DNA from: Pseudomonas entomophila
Lineage (GTDB): Bacteria; Pseudomonadota; Gammaproteobacteria; Pseudomonadales; Pseudomonadaceae
DNA: 37,781 bases
Direction: 5' to 3'
Assembly: GCF_029193575.1 (NCBI RefSeq)
Contig: NZ_JARGCS010000060.1
Span: 1-37,781, forward strand
Shown: piece by piece, positions 14,863 to 35,351 of the stretch
Layout: each line of letters begins with the position of its first letter
Position numbering within the stretch: the stretch's first letter is position 1
Translations under genes and position numbers: made by a program
Notes under the pieces: generated by a model
Seen by the model: the letters and a program-made list of their open reading frames with translations, nothing else
Databases searched by the model: none
Told to the model about the DNA's origin: nothing

Positions 14863-16584
14863 ATGCGTGTTCTCCTGCTTTTCCTGACATTCCTGCTCGC
14901 CGGCCCGCTCCAGGCCAATCCATTCGCCACCAAGCCGGACTTCCTGCCGGTGAACCAGGCCTTCGTGCTCAGCCACGACCGCCTGCCGGACGGGCAGATG
15001 CGCCTGTATTTCCAGATCAAGGACGGCTACTACCTTTACCAGAAACGCCTGAAGTTCGACGGCATTCCCGCCGAACAGCAGCCGCGACTTCCGGCCGCCG
15101 AGAGCCATCACGACGAGTTCTTCGGCGACAGCGCGGTGTACCGCACCGAGCTCGAACTGCTGCTACCGGCCAACGCCAGTGGCCAACTGCGCCTCGGCTG
15201 GCAAGGCTGCGCCGATGCCGGGTTGTGCTACCCGCCGCAGACCACCGTGATCGATCTGGGGGGGGCCAAGGCCACGCCATCCGCCGCGTCCGACCAGGCC
15301 GCCGACCAAGCCCTGGCCAGCGGCCTGCAAAGCACCGGCCTGGCCTGGAGCCTGCTGGCGTTCTTCGGCCTGGGGCTGTTGCTGGCCTTCACCCCCTGTT
15401 CGTTGCCGATGCTGCCGATCCTCGCCGGGCTGGTCCTGGGCAACGGCGCCAGCGCCCGGCGCGGCTGGCTGCTGGCCGGGGTCTATGCGCTGAGCATGGC
15501 GCTGGTCTATGCCGCCCTCGGGGTGGTCGCGGCGCTGCTCGGCGCCAGCCTGCAGGCCTGGCTGCAACAGCCGTGGCTGCTCGGCAGCCTGGCGGCGCTG
15601 TTCGTGATCCTGGCACTGCCGATGTTCGGCGCCTTCGAGCTGCAACTGCCGGCGGCCGTGCGTGACCGTTTGGACCGCGCCGGCCACGGCACCCGCGGTG
15701 GCAACCTGTACGGCGCGGCGCTGCTCGGCGCGCTGTCCGGCCTGCTGCTGGGGCCGTGCATGACCGCGCCGCTGGCTGGCGCCCTGCTGTACATCGCGCA
15801 GAGTGGCGACGTGCTGCAAGGCGCGCTGGTGCTGTTCAGCCTCGGGCTGGGCATGGGCGTGCCGCTGCTGTTGCTGGTGACCCTGGGCAACCGCTTCCTG
15901 CCGCGCCCCGGCGCGTGGATGAACCGGGTCAAGGGCGTGTTCGGCTTCGTGTTCCTGGCCATGGCCCTGTACACCGTGCGCAGCCTGCTGCCCGAGCCGC
16001 TGCTGCTGGCCCTGGCCGGCGCCTGGCTGATCGCCCTGGCCTGGGCGGCATGGCCAGCGCTGCAACGCCTGCCGGCCCTGCGTGCGGTGCCGCTGCTCGG
16101 CGCCCTGTGGGGCGGCCTGCTGCTGGTCGGCGCCGCCGCCGGTGGCAGCGACCTGTGGCAACCGCTGCAACCGTTCACCGGTGCAGGGGGGGCCGTGGCC
16201 ACCCGCGCCGCCCACGCTGGCGCGGTCACGGTCGACAACCCGCAAGACCTGCAACGCGAGCTGGACGCCGCCAAGGCCCGTGGCCAGTGGGTGCTGGTCG
16301 ACTACTATGCCGACTGGTGCACCTCATGCAAGGTCATGGAAAAACAGGTGTTCGCCCGTGGCGACGTGCAGGCCAGCCTGGCCGACGTGCACCTGCTGCG
16401 CCTGGATGTCACCGCCGACACCCCGGCCAGCCGCGAACTGCTGCAACGCTATCAAGTACCCGGCCCGCCCAGCCTGATCTGGGTCGGCCCGGAAGGCGAG
16501 GAACGCCGCGCCCGGCGCATCACCGGTGAAATCGACGCCGTCGGTTTCCTGCAACATTGGGCACAGACCAGGAGCCAAGGCTGA
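14863..16584 (+). CDS. dsbD: DsbD2, membrane thiol:disulfide interchange protein
   Basis: 573 residues with all three DsbD parts. A signal peptide (about 1-18) is followed by the periplasmic alpha domain with Cys116 and Cys122 (CADAGLCYPPQ). An eight-helix membrane domain carries the redox pair Cys179 (FTPCSLPMLP) and Cys299 (LGPCMTAPLAG). The C-terminal thioredoxin domain has ADWCTSCK (Cys486, Cys489). It carries electrons from cytoplasmic thioredoxin to periplasmic partners, here presumably DsbG and DsbE encoded next. It is the first gene of a three-gene operon divergent from dsbR. The '2' in the call reflects that Pseudomonas usually has another DsbD elsewhere; that is inference. Confidence 0.95.
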   Translation: MRVLLLFLTFLLAGPLQANPFATKPDFLPVNQAFVLSHDRLPDGQMRLYFQIKDGYYLYQKRLKFDGIPAEQQPRLPAAESHHDEFFGDSAVYRTELELLLPANASGQLRLGWQGCADAGLCYPPQTTVIDLGGAKATPSAASDQAADQALASGLQSTGLAWSLLAFFGLGLLLAFTPCSLPMLPILAGLVLGNGASARRGWLLAGVYALSMALVYAALGVVAALLGASLQAWLQQPWLLGSLAALFVILALPMFGAFELQLPAAVRDRLDRAGHGTRGGNLYGAALLGALSGLLLGPCMTAPLAGALLYIAQSGDVLQGALVLFSLGLGMGVPLLLLVTLGNRFLPRPGAWMNRVKGVFGFVFLAMALYTVRSLLPEPLLLALAGAWLIALAWAAWPALQRLPALRAVPLLGALWGGLLLVGAAAGGSDLWQPLQPFTGAGGAVATRAAHAGAVTVDNPQDLQRELDAAKARGQWVLVDYYADWCTSCKVMEKQVFARGDVQASLADVHLLRLDVTADTPASRELLQRYQVPGPPSLIWVGPEGEERRARRITGEIDAVGFLQHWAQTRSQG

Positions 16585-17420
16585 TGCTGACCGTAACCCT
16601 GGGGCCATTGACCATGGCCCTGAACCACCTGCTGCTGTTGGCCGCCCTGGCTATCGCCAGCCTGGTTGGCTGGCGGGTGGCCCGGCGTGGCGGCGAAAGC
16701 CCCGAGTCGGCGCTGTTCAACCTGTTCCTGGTCGGGCTGCTGTGCGCGCGCATCGGGTTCGTCATCGAGTACTGGGGCATGTACCGCGACGACCCGTTGC
16801 AGGTCATCGATATCCGCGACGGCGGCTTCCAGCTCTGGGGCGGCCTGGTGGGCATCGTTGCCGCCGCGCTCTGGCAAGGCTGGCGTCGCCCGGGCCTGCG
16901 CCGGCCACTGGGCTGGGCACTGTTCAGTGGTGCGCTGTTCTGGGGGCTCGGCAGCCTGGGCAGCCATCTCTACAGCAAGGGCAGCGAACTGCCGGACATG
17001 AGCCTGCGCAACGCCGCTGGTCAATCGGTGGCGTTGCAGGCTTACCGGGGCAAGCCGCTGGTCATCAATATCTGGGCGACCTGGTGCCCGCCGTGCCGGC
17101 GCGAGATGCCGGTGCTGCAAAAGGCCCAGCACGAATACCCCCATGTGACGTTCCTGTTCGTCAACCAGGGCGAAACCCCGGAGACGGTCAGCACCTTCCT
17201 CGCCACCACCGGCCTGAGCTTGACCCATGTGCTGTTCGACGGCACCGGCCAACTGGCCCAGCGGGTCGGTTCGATGGCCCTCCCCACCACGCTGTTCTAC
17301 AACGCCGAGGGGCAACTGGTCGGCAGCCACCTGGGCGAGTTGTCGCGGGCCAGCCTGCGCAGCGCCCTGGAACCCCTCGAACGGGCCAGCGCGCCCGCCC
17401 CCGCCGTACAAGGAAACTGA
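16584..17420 (+). CDS. dsbE: DsbE/TlpA-like thioredoxin fused to an Lgt-like membrane domain
   Basis: 278 residues from ATG at 16584, sharing its A with the dsbD TGA; AGGAG lies just upstream. The first 128 residues are hydrophobic, with about four helices, and resemble the core of prolipoprotein diacylglyceryl transferase: GLLCARIGFVIEYW, then DPLQVIDIRDGGFQLWGGLV, matching Lgt's G-R-x-GY ... DGG-x-x-x-x-GGL pattern. The Lgt catalytic C-terminal half is missing. A linker leads to a TlpA/DsbE thioredoxin domain (about 137-270) with Cys168 and Cys171 in WATWCPPCRREMP and the cis-Pro loop MALPTTLFYN. A reducing role in the periplasm, fed by DsbD, is expected. The job of the Lgt-like part is unknown. 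Confidence 0.9.
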   Translation: MLTVTLGPLTMALNHLLLLAALAIASLVGWRVARRGGESPESALFNLFLVGLLCARIGFVIEYWGMYRDDPLQVIDIRDGGFQLWGGLVGIVAAALWQGWRRPGLRRPLGWALFSGALFWGLGSLGSHLYSKGSELPDMSLRNAAGQSVALQAYRGKPLVINIWATWCPPCRREMPVLQKAQHEYPHVTFLFVNQGETPETVSTFLATTGLSLTHVLFDGTGQLAQRVGSMALPTTLFYNAEGQLVGSHLGELSRASLRSALEPLERASAPAPAVQGN

Positions 17421-17421
17421 C

Positions 17422-18180
17422 ATGCGATTGAATGCACTGCTGCCCCTCACCCTGGCCCTGCTGGCCGCGCCGGTATTGCAGGCCGAGGAGTTGCCCCAGG
17501 CGATCCAGCAACTGCAAGCCAAGGGCGCGAAGATCAAGGGCAGCTTCGACGCGCCCGACGGCCTGCGCGGTTACGCAGCCGAATACCAGAACAACGGCAT
17601 CGCCCTGTACCTGACCCCCGACGGCAAGCACGTGCTGGTCGGCAGCCTGTTCGACGAGAAAGGCCAGGACCTCAGCGCCGAGCCGCTGGGGAAGCTGGTG
17701 TATGCGCCGATGAGCCAGGAAATCTGGGCGAAGATGGAAAAGAGCGCCTGGATCGCCGACGGCAAGCCCGACGCGCCGCGCACGGTCTACCTGTTCAGCG
17801 ACCCCAACTGCCCGTACTGCAATATGTTCTGGCAGCAGGCCCGGCCATGGGTGGAGTCGGGCAAGGTGCAACTGCGCCATATCATGGTCGGCATCATCCG
17901 CGCCGACAGCCCGGGCAAGTCCGCCGCGCTGCTGGCAGCGAAAGACCCGGCCAAGGCGCTGGAGCAGCATGAGCAGGCCGGCAAGGGCAGCACGCTCAAG
18001 CCGCTGGAGAAGATCCCCGAAGCCGTGCAGCAGCGCTTGGATGGCAACCTGGCACTGATGGAAGAGATGGGCTTGGGGGCGACACCGGCGATCTTCTACC
18101 TGGATGACCAAGGCCGGCTGCAGAACCAACAAGGGGCACCGCGGCCGGAGATGCTGGGGAAGATCCTCGGCAAGCGGTGA
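17422..18180 (+). CDS. dsbG: DsbG, periplasmic thiol:disulfide interchange protein
   Basis: 252 residues, starting one base after the dsbE stop, with AAGGA upstream. Signal peptide about 1-21 (ALLAAPVLQA, cut before EELP). An N-terminal dimerisation domain (about 22-95) resembles DsbC/DsbG. The thioredoxin domain holds Cys130 and Cys133 in FSDPNCPYCNMFW, the CPYC form found in DsbG, and the cis-Pro loop GATPAIFYL. DsbG protects single cysteines from over-oxidation and isomerises disulfides, kept reduced by DsbD. The gene ends the dsbDEG operon, convergent with pvdL. Confidence 0.94.
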   Translation: MRLNALLPLTLALLAAPVLQAEELPQAIQQLQAKGAKIKGSFDAPDGLRGYAAEYQNNGIALYLTPDGKHVLVGSLFDEKGQDLSAEPLGKLVYAPMSQEIWAKMEKSAWIADGKPDAPRTVYLFSDPNCPYCNMFWQQARPWVESGKVQLRHIMVGIIRADSPGKSAALLAAKDPAKALEQHEQAGKGSTLKPLEKIPEAVQQRLDGNLALMEEMGLGATPAIFYLDDQGRLQNQQGAPRPEMLGKILGKR

Positions 18181-18191
18181 TTGATTCAGGT

Positions 18192-18274
18192 CGCTATCGC
18201 GGGGCAAGCCCACAGGCACCCCGTTGCCCTCCAGGACAATCGGGTGCCTGAGCGGGCTTGCCCCGCGATAAGGC
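18192..18274. repeat. Paired inverted REPs (REPIN-like) between dsbG and pvdL
   Basis: TATCGCGGGGCAAGCCC (from 18195) and its complement GGGCTTGCCCCGCGATA (to 18270) enclose further pairing CAGGCACCC and GGGTGCCTG, with a loop at about 18223-18240. The structure can fold as one long hairpin and lies between two convergent genes, where it may stop both transcripts. Confidence 0.85.
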
Positions 18275-18282
18275 CCGCGAAC

Positions 18283-31239
<12,957 letters not shown>

Positions 31240-31332
31240 GGGGTGTTCCTGCCAGTGTCTGGTGAAGTCGGGCCGGAGCGGTGCCTCACGCAAAGGGCGG
31301 GCAGTGCTCGGCGGCCGGATGTACACAGGGGA

Positions 31333-31356
31333 ACGGATGGGCGGGGGAAATAATTA
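31333..31356 (-). promoter_or_regulatory. PvdS-type promoter of pvdL (TAATT variant)
   Basis: On the minus strand TAATT (31356-31352) and CGT (31335-31333) are 16 bases apart, in TTTCTAATTATTTCC. It lies 93 bases before the pvdL ATG. pvdL is a known PvdS target; one base differs from TAAAT, as in front of the SIP gene. The 334-base pvdL-pvdS gap holds this site, a REP remnant and the pvdS control region. Confidence 0.72.
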
Positions 31357-31390
31357 GAAACCTCCGACCGGTAGGAACGAAGCCTGAGCC

Positions 31391-31418
31391 CTTGTAGGAA
31401 CAGGCTCGCCCTGCGATG
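31391..31418. repeat. Degenerate REP fragment
   Basis: CTTGTAGGAACAGGCTCGCC followed by CTGCGATG resembles an inverted, decayed P. putida REP (TGTAGGAGCGGGCTTGCCCCGCGATG). It separates the pvdL and pvdS promoters. Confidence 0.6.
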
Positions 31419-31478
31419 ACCTCGCTACCGGGTCTGCGCTTAGAACGGAGCCGTAGGGAGACTCAATCACTTTCGTAT

Positions 31479-31507
31479 TTGACAATCATTATCATTCTGA
31501 ATAGTTT
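31479..31507 (+). promoter_or_regulatory. pvdS promoter overlapped by a Fur box
   Basis: A perfect -35 TTGACA (31479-31484) is followed after 17 bases by a weak -10 TAGTTT (31502-31507). The 19 bases at 31481-31499 (GACAATCATTATCATTCTG) match 15 of 19 positions of the form GATAATGATTATCATTATC. Fur-Fe(II) bound here would block RNA polymerase, the standard control of pvdS. Confidence 0.85.
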
Positions 31508-31573
31508 GTCGCACGTCGTAGGCAGCATCCCCTCTGGTGTGCTCCTTATCCCTACAAAGACAAGGTGATTTCC

Positions 31574-32101
31574 ATGGCGGAACAACTATCCACAAGTAAG
31601 TGTGATTCACCACTGCTCCAGGCATTCGTCGACAACCGCAGCATCTTGGTAAAGATCGCCGCGCGCATCACCGGTTGCCGCTCGCGCGCCGAGGACGTGG
31701 TGCAGGATGCTTTCTTCCGGCTCAGTTCCGCGCCGCAGATCACCTCTTCGTTCAAGGCCCAGTTGAGCTATCTGTTCCAGATCGTGCGCAACCTGGCCAT
31801 CGACCACTACCGCAAGCAGGCGATGGAGTTGAAGTACTCCGGTAGCGAAGAGGAAGGCTTGAATGTGGTGATCCAGAACGCATCGCCCGAAGCCACCCAT
31901 ATCAACCTCGCCACCCTCGAGCACATCGCCGACGCGCTCAACGAGCTGCCCCAGCGCACCCGCTATGCCTTCGAGATGTACCGCCTGCATGGCGTGCCGC
32001 AGAAGGACATCGCCAAGGAGCTGGGGGTGTCGCCGACGCTGGTGAATTTCATGATTCGGGATGCGTTGATCCACTGCCGCAAGTCGAGCAAGCAAGGGTG
32101 A
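31574..32101 (+). CDS. pvdS: PvdS/PfrI, iron-starvation ECF sigma factor
   Basis: 175 residues, the master activator of pyoverdine genes. ATG at 31574 (MAEQLSTSKCD) has AAGGTG six bases upstream; a GTG nine bases earlier in frame is less likely. Region 2: ITGCRSRAEDVVQDAFFRLS and LSYLFQIVRNLAIDHYRKQ (about 33-80). Region 4: ELPQRTRYAFEMYRLHGVPQ and KDIAKELGVSPTLVNFMIRD (about 120-165). It is nearly identical in these stretches to P. aeruginosa PvdS and P. putida PfrI. It directs RNA polymerase to TAAAT-N16-CGT promoters, six of which are in this window. It diverges from pvdL. In known systems FpvR or FpvI-related anti-sigma proteins hold it inactive until ferripyoverdine is sensed. Confidence 0.97.
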   Translation: MAEQLSTSKCDSPLLQAFVDNRSILVKIAARITGCRSRAEDVVQDAFFRLSSAPQITSSFKAQLSYLFQIVRNLAIDHYRKQAMELKYSGSEEEGLNVVIQNASPEATHINLATLEHIADALNELPQRTRYAFEMYRLHGVPQKDIAKELGVSPTLVNFMIRDALIHCRKSSKQG

Positions 32102-32149
32102 GCCAGGGGCTGCGCGAGGTGTGCGCTGGGGCCTTCTGGCGCAGTTGAA

Positions 32150-32177
32150 ATCGAGCGCCGCGCGGGTGGCGCTCGAT
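32150..32177. terminator. Hairpin between convergent pvdS and pvdYII
   Basis: A perfect 10-bp stem ATCGAGCGCC (32150-32159) and GGCGCTCGAT (32168-32177) with an eight-base loop, 49 bases after the pvdS stop. There is no T tract, so it is a possible rather than a sure terminator. Confidence 0.6.
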
Positions 32178-32230
32178 CGTCAGGGCGCTAAAAACCTAAA
32201 GGCACGCACCTCTGAGCCCCAACACACCCA

Positions 32231-33244
32231 TCAAACCAGCCCACACCGATCGAAAAACCGCTCCCGCCCCAGGATCATCAACGCCGCCCGCTTGTGCGGG
32301 AAATCGAATGCCTTCTCGCAGTGGAAGCATTGGTCCTGCATGTAGCCGATCATCTTGCCGTTATCGGCCCGCGGTTCAGCCACCACCCGCTGGGTGCGCG
32401 GGTCGTCCAGGAACAGGTAGTGCACCAGCGCCGGCAACCAGCTGGCCACCTTGTGCGGGCCGCGATGCCCCTCCTCCCCCACCAGCATGTGGATGCCCCG
32501 GTCGTAGTCGTCGACGGCGTAGAACGGCGCGATACGGTCTTCCTTGGCCCAGTAAGCCTCGAAATAGGCGAACGGCTCATCGTCGAAGCACCCGATCAAG
32601 GTCAGGGTATGCGGGTCGGCGTCGAGCTTGGCCAGGTACTCGCGGTGCTGTTCCAGGCTGCCGCCCTCCTGCCAGAACTGCAGCACCCGCGGGTTGTTCT
32701 GCCAGCGGTTGAAGCGGGCCAGGTCCTGCTCGATCTCCAAGGTGCGCAACGACACCCAGGCCCCCAGGCGCGCATCGAAGCGCCGGTACACCTCGCCCCG
32801 CGGCTTCGGTGCACGGCGCGGGTGGCGCTTGCCGTTGCTGAGCTGCATCTGCTGCGGGTAGGCGCCACTGGCCGACTGGCCCAGCCACGGTTGCGGCAAT
32901 TGCCAGAACAAGGTGCGCTCGCAGACGTACACACCCGGCTGCTCGCTGGCCAGCAACAAGCCACTGGCCAGGCTGTCGCCCGTCGGCTGCGGCAGGTGCC
33001 AGGCCAGGCGCTGGCGCGCCGGGTCGCGTGACAGCAACCAGTAGCAAGCGGCCCACAACGCGTGCTGGCCCCGCTCCGGACACAGTTGCTCGAGATGCAC
33101 TTCGAGGGGCTCGGCCGGCACCAGGCGCACCTGGATCAGTGGGCGGCCCTCCAGGCTCAAGGTCAGCCGATGGTCGCCCTCGTCAGCGCTGAGGTTTGGC
33201 CAGCGCGGCAGGAACTGGGGCATTGAGGCAGCGTCGAACGACAT
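32231..33244 (-). CDS. pvdYII: Siderophore acetyltransferase, IucB/PvdYII-like GNAT
   Basis: 337 residues. The N-terminal part (about 1-140) is variable, as in IucB-type proteins. The C-terminal part (about 150-337) is an acyltransferase domain with WVSLRTLEIEQDLARFNRW, FAYFEAYWAKEDRIAPFY, then the acetyl-CoA region GIHMLVGEEGHRGPHK and the ending AALMILGRERFFDRCGL. Family members acetylate or acylate N5-hydroxyornithine or N6-hydroxylysine for hydroxamate siderophores. This gene is also downstream of pvdS in P. putida. A perfect PvdS box lies 43 bases upstream, tying it to pyoverdine. PvdYII acetylates hydroxyornithine in P. aeruginosa strains with a type II pyoverdine; the exact substrate here depends on the pyoverdine made, which the window does not show. 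Confidence 0.85.
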   Translation of the reverse strand: MSFDAASMPQFLPRWPNLSADEGDHRLTLSLEGRPLIQVRLVPAEPLEVHLEQLCPERGQHALWAACYWLLSRDPARQRLAWHLPQPTGDSLASGLLLASEQPGVYVCERTLFWQLPQPWLGQSASGAYPQQMQLSNGKRHPRRAPKPRGEVYRRFDARLGAWVSLRTLEIEQDLARFNRWQNNPRVLQFWQEGGSLEQHREYLAKLDADPHTLTLIGCFDDEPFAYFEAYWAKEDRIAPFYAVDDYDRGIHMLVGEEGHRGPHKVASWLPALVHYLFLDDPRTQRVVAEPRADNGKMIGYMQDQCFHCEKAFDFPHKRAALMILGRERFFDRCGLV

Positions 33245-33287
33245 GGTCTTGGCTCACGGAAGTTGAAGAAGAGGCTCACTTCAAAAA

Positions 33288-33311
33288 ACGTCGCCAGGCC
33301 AGGGAAATTTA
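33288..33311 (-). promoter_or_regulatory. PvdS-dependent promoter of pvdYII, overlapping the upstream stop codon
   Basis: On the minus strand TAAAT (33311-33307) and CGT (33290-33288) are exactly 16 bases apart (context CTTAAATTTCC). The first three bases of the -35 element are the TAA stop of the gene upstream. CGT is 43 bases before the pvdYII ATG. Confidence 0.86.
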
Positions 33312-34121
33312 AGGGGCCGGCGTACGCTCGACGGTGATCTGGTAAGGCGAGAAGATGCGCAGCAACGCGCCGTCGTCATGCAGGCGCCGCAGCAGCCCGG
33401 CGAACGCCGGCCCACTGATCGGCGCGCCCGGGCGCAACAGCGCGTAGTGGTGGTAGACCTGGTCGACACGCTCGGAGGCCATCAGCAACGCGGCGCTGTC
33501 CGGGTGACGCTTGAGGAAGTCGCTGAGGTACGAGCGGGTCACCAGGGCGATGTCGGCGCGCCCGCGCTGGACCATGAACAGGTTGCTGTCATGGGAGTAG
33601 GTCAGGGTTGCCTTGAAGGCCTCGGCCAGGTAGCGCGGGTCGGCGTTGAAGTCGGCGAAGGCGTAGTGGTAGCCGTTGAACAGCGCCAGGCGCTTGCCGC
33701 GCAATTCGTCGAAGTAGTGCTGGTCGCGCCCGGGCTGCTGGTGGGCGACGAACACCTCGGCGTCCTCCAGGCCCATGTCCACCGCCACATGGGGAATCTG
33801 CTCCCAGCCCCATTGCGGGTTCTCGAAGATCGCCATGTCGGTGCGCCCCTGCTGGAAGTCACCGAAGCGCCGCGGAATCGAGGTGGGTACCAGGACGAAG
33901 CGGTAGTCACTCTGCAGGCGGTTCAGCGCCTCGGCCAACTGCGGCAGGAGCCCACTGTCGGCCCCTTGTTCGGGGCGCACGGTGTAGGGCGGGAAATGCG
34001 CGGCACCGATCCGCACTTCCAGTGGTTCGACGGCATGAACCGGGGTAGCCAGCCACAGCGCGGCGAGCAGCATCAGGGAGGGCAAGGCCTTGAGGCCGGG
34101 CAGTGGAGTCAAGAGGGACAC
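33309..34121 (-). CDS. Periplasmic solute-binding protein, family 3 (amino-acid type)
   Basis: 270 residues if the GTG at 34121 is the start; the codon choice is uncertain because no clear ribosome site is seen. Signal peptide about 1-30 (LMLLAALWLATPVHA, cut before VEPLEV). The mature protein has the SBP_bac_3 pattern: EVRIGAAHFPPYT, GLLPQLAEALNRL, RRFGDFQQGRTDMAIFENP, then LRGKRLALFNGYHYA in the second lobe, and VQRGRADIALVTRSYLSDFL. Such proteins bind amino acids for ABC importers, or act alone as sensors. No permease or ATPase gene is adjacent. It lies 64 bases ahead of pvdYII on the same strand, so read-through is possible. No PvdS or Fur box precedes it. Ligand unknown. Confidence 0.82.
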   Translation of the reverse strand: MSLLTPLPGLKALPSLMLLAALWLATPVHAVEPLEVRIGAAHFPPYTVRPEQGADSGLLPQLAEALNRLQSDYRFVLVPTSIPRRFGDFQQGRTDMAIFENPQWGWEQIPHVAVDMGLEDAEVFVAHQQPGRDQHYFDELRGKRLALFNGYHYAFADFNADPRYLAEAFKATLTYSHDSNLFMVQRGRADIALVTRSYLSDFLKRHPDSAALLMASERVDQVYHHYALLRPGAPISGPAFAGLLRRLHDDGALLRIFSPYQITVERTPAP

Positions 34122-34302
34122 TCGTCACGGGGCGGACCTGGATCCGCCTAAGCTAGGCGTTTTCCCTTCAGGGCACAACCGCCGGTTATGCCAAAGTAGG
34201 GGCAATCTGCCAGGGGGTGTCGCGCGGCGCGACATTGGCTACCCTCTACAAGCCCGCGTGTCATGACAGGCGCGGCGACTGCCTCTTGCAAGGGAGCCTG
34301 GT

Positions 34303-34854
34303 ATGGGCCATTGGTTGGTGATCGACCTGGAAGCGACGACCGACGAGGGCGGCTGGCCGGTCACGGAGATGGAAATCATTGAAATCGGCGCAAGCCTGGT
34401 GACCCGCGATGGCCGCGAGGTCGACCATTTCCAGCGCTTCGTGCGGCCCAGGCGGCGGCCGCAACTGACGCCGTTCTGCCGCGAACTCACGCACATCACC
34501 CAGGCCAACGTCGACGGGGCCGCCGCCTTCCCCGAGGTGTGGGCGCAGTTCGAGCGCTGGCTTGGCCATCACCATGCCCAACTACAGGCGTGGGTCAGTT
34601 GGGGCGACTACGACCGCCAGCAGTTGCTCCAGGAGTGGCAGCAGCACAAGGTGCGCAGCCTGCTCGAACAACTGCCGCACATCAACCTCAAGCAGCGTTT
34701 CGCCAAGGCCCGCCACCTGCAGCGCCCGACCGGCCTGAACGGCGCCCTGCAACTGGCCGGCATGCAGTTCAACGGGCAACAGCACCGGGCCCTGGAAGAT
34801 GCCCGCAACACCGCGCGGCTGCTGCCGTTGAGCCTGCCGGCGGGGGGGCCCTGA
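34303..34854 (+). CDS. DEDDh 3'-5' exonuclease, Eri1/KapD-like
   Basis: 183 residues, ATG preceded by GGGAG at six bases. Exonuclease motifs: Exo I VIDLEAT (Asp8, Glu10), the metal and substrate helix EIIEIGA, Exo II WVSWGDYDRQQLL (Asp102 or Asp104) and Exo III HRALEDARNTARL (His161, Asp166). This is a single-domain member like those of the Eri1/3'hExo group in Proteobacteria, probably acting on RNA ends. It diverges from the solute-binding protein gene and precedes ppnP by 72 bases on the same strand. Nothing links it to iron. Confidence 0.9.
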   Translation: MGHWLVIDLEATTDEGGWPVTEMEIIEIGASLVTRDGREVDHFQRFVRPRRRPQLTPFCRELTHITQANVDGAAAFPEVWAQFERWLGHHHAQLQAWVSWGDYDRQQLLQEWQQHKVRSLLEQLPHINLKQRFAKARHLQRPTGLNGALQLAGMQFNGQQHRALEDARNTARLLPLSLPAGGP

Positions 34855-34926
34855 AAGCAGATGACGCAGGCCAGGGCCTTGGGCATACTGGCCAGCCTTT
34901 TTTCATCCCCGTTCAGGAGTCGCCCC

Positions 34927-35211
34927 ATGTTCAAGGTCAACGAATACTTCGATGGCACCGTCAAGTCGATCGGCTTCAACGGCGAGGAAGGCCCGGCCAC
35001 CGTCGGCGTGATGGCCCCGGGCGAATACGAGTTCGGCACCGCCAAGCGCGAGATCATGCACGTGGTGGCTGGCGCCCTGACCGTGAAACTGCCGGGTAGC
35101 GACAGCTGGGACACCTTCGCCGCTGGCAGCCAGTTCAACGTGCCGGCCGACAGCAAGTTCCAGCTGAAGGTGGCGGTGGACACCGCTTACCTGTGCGAAT
35201 ACCGCGACTGA
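34927..35211 (+). CDS. ppnP: PpnP, broad-specificity pyrimidine/purine nucleoside phosphorylase
   Basis: 94 residues, the same length as E. coli PpnP (YaiE, DUF1255). A cupin-fold protein starting MFKVNEYFDGTVKSIGF, with EYEFGTAKREIMHVVAGALT and GSQFNVPADSKFQLKV, which are family signatures. It phosphorolyses nucleosides to free base and ribose-1-phosphate. The ATG at 34927 has AGGAG seven bases upstream; the frame's earlier start at 34861 lies before the promoter-like region and is rejected. REP repeats follow. Confidence 0.95.
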   Translation: MFKVNEYFDGTVKSIGFNGEEGPATVGVMAPGEYEFGTAKREIMHVVAGALTVKLPGSDSWDTFAAGSQFNVPADSKFQLKVAVDTAYLCEYRD

Positions 35212-35230
35212 TGCGGCGCCAGGCCTGACG

Positions 35231-35336
35231 CCATCGCGGGGCGAGTCGGATCGCCGCACCGTCGCGCCCACAAGCCCCCCGCCATCCTCAGGAACAACGG
35301 AGGCACTGTGGAGCGGGCTTGCCCCGCGACAGGGCC
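35231..35336. repeat. Inverted REP pair (REPIN-like) between ppnP and the hydrolase gene
   Basis: CCATCGCGGGGCGAG (from 35231) is opposed by GAGCGGGCTTGCCCCGCGAC (35311-35330) about 75 bases away. The pair lies between convergent genes. The spacer shows no gene. Confidence 0.8.
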
Positions 35337-35351
35337 ATCAGCGACACCCTG

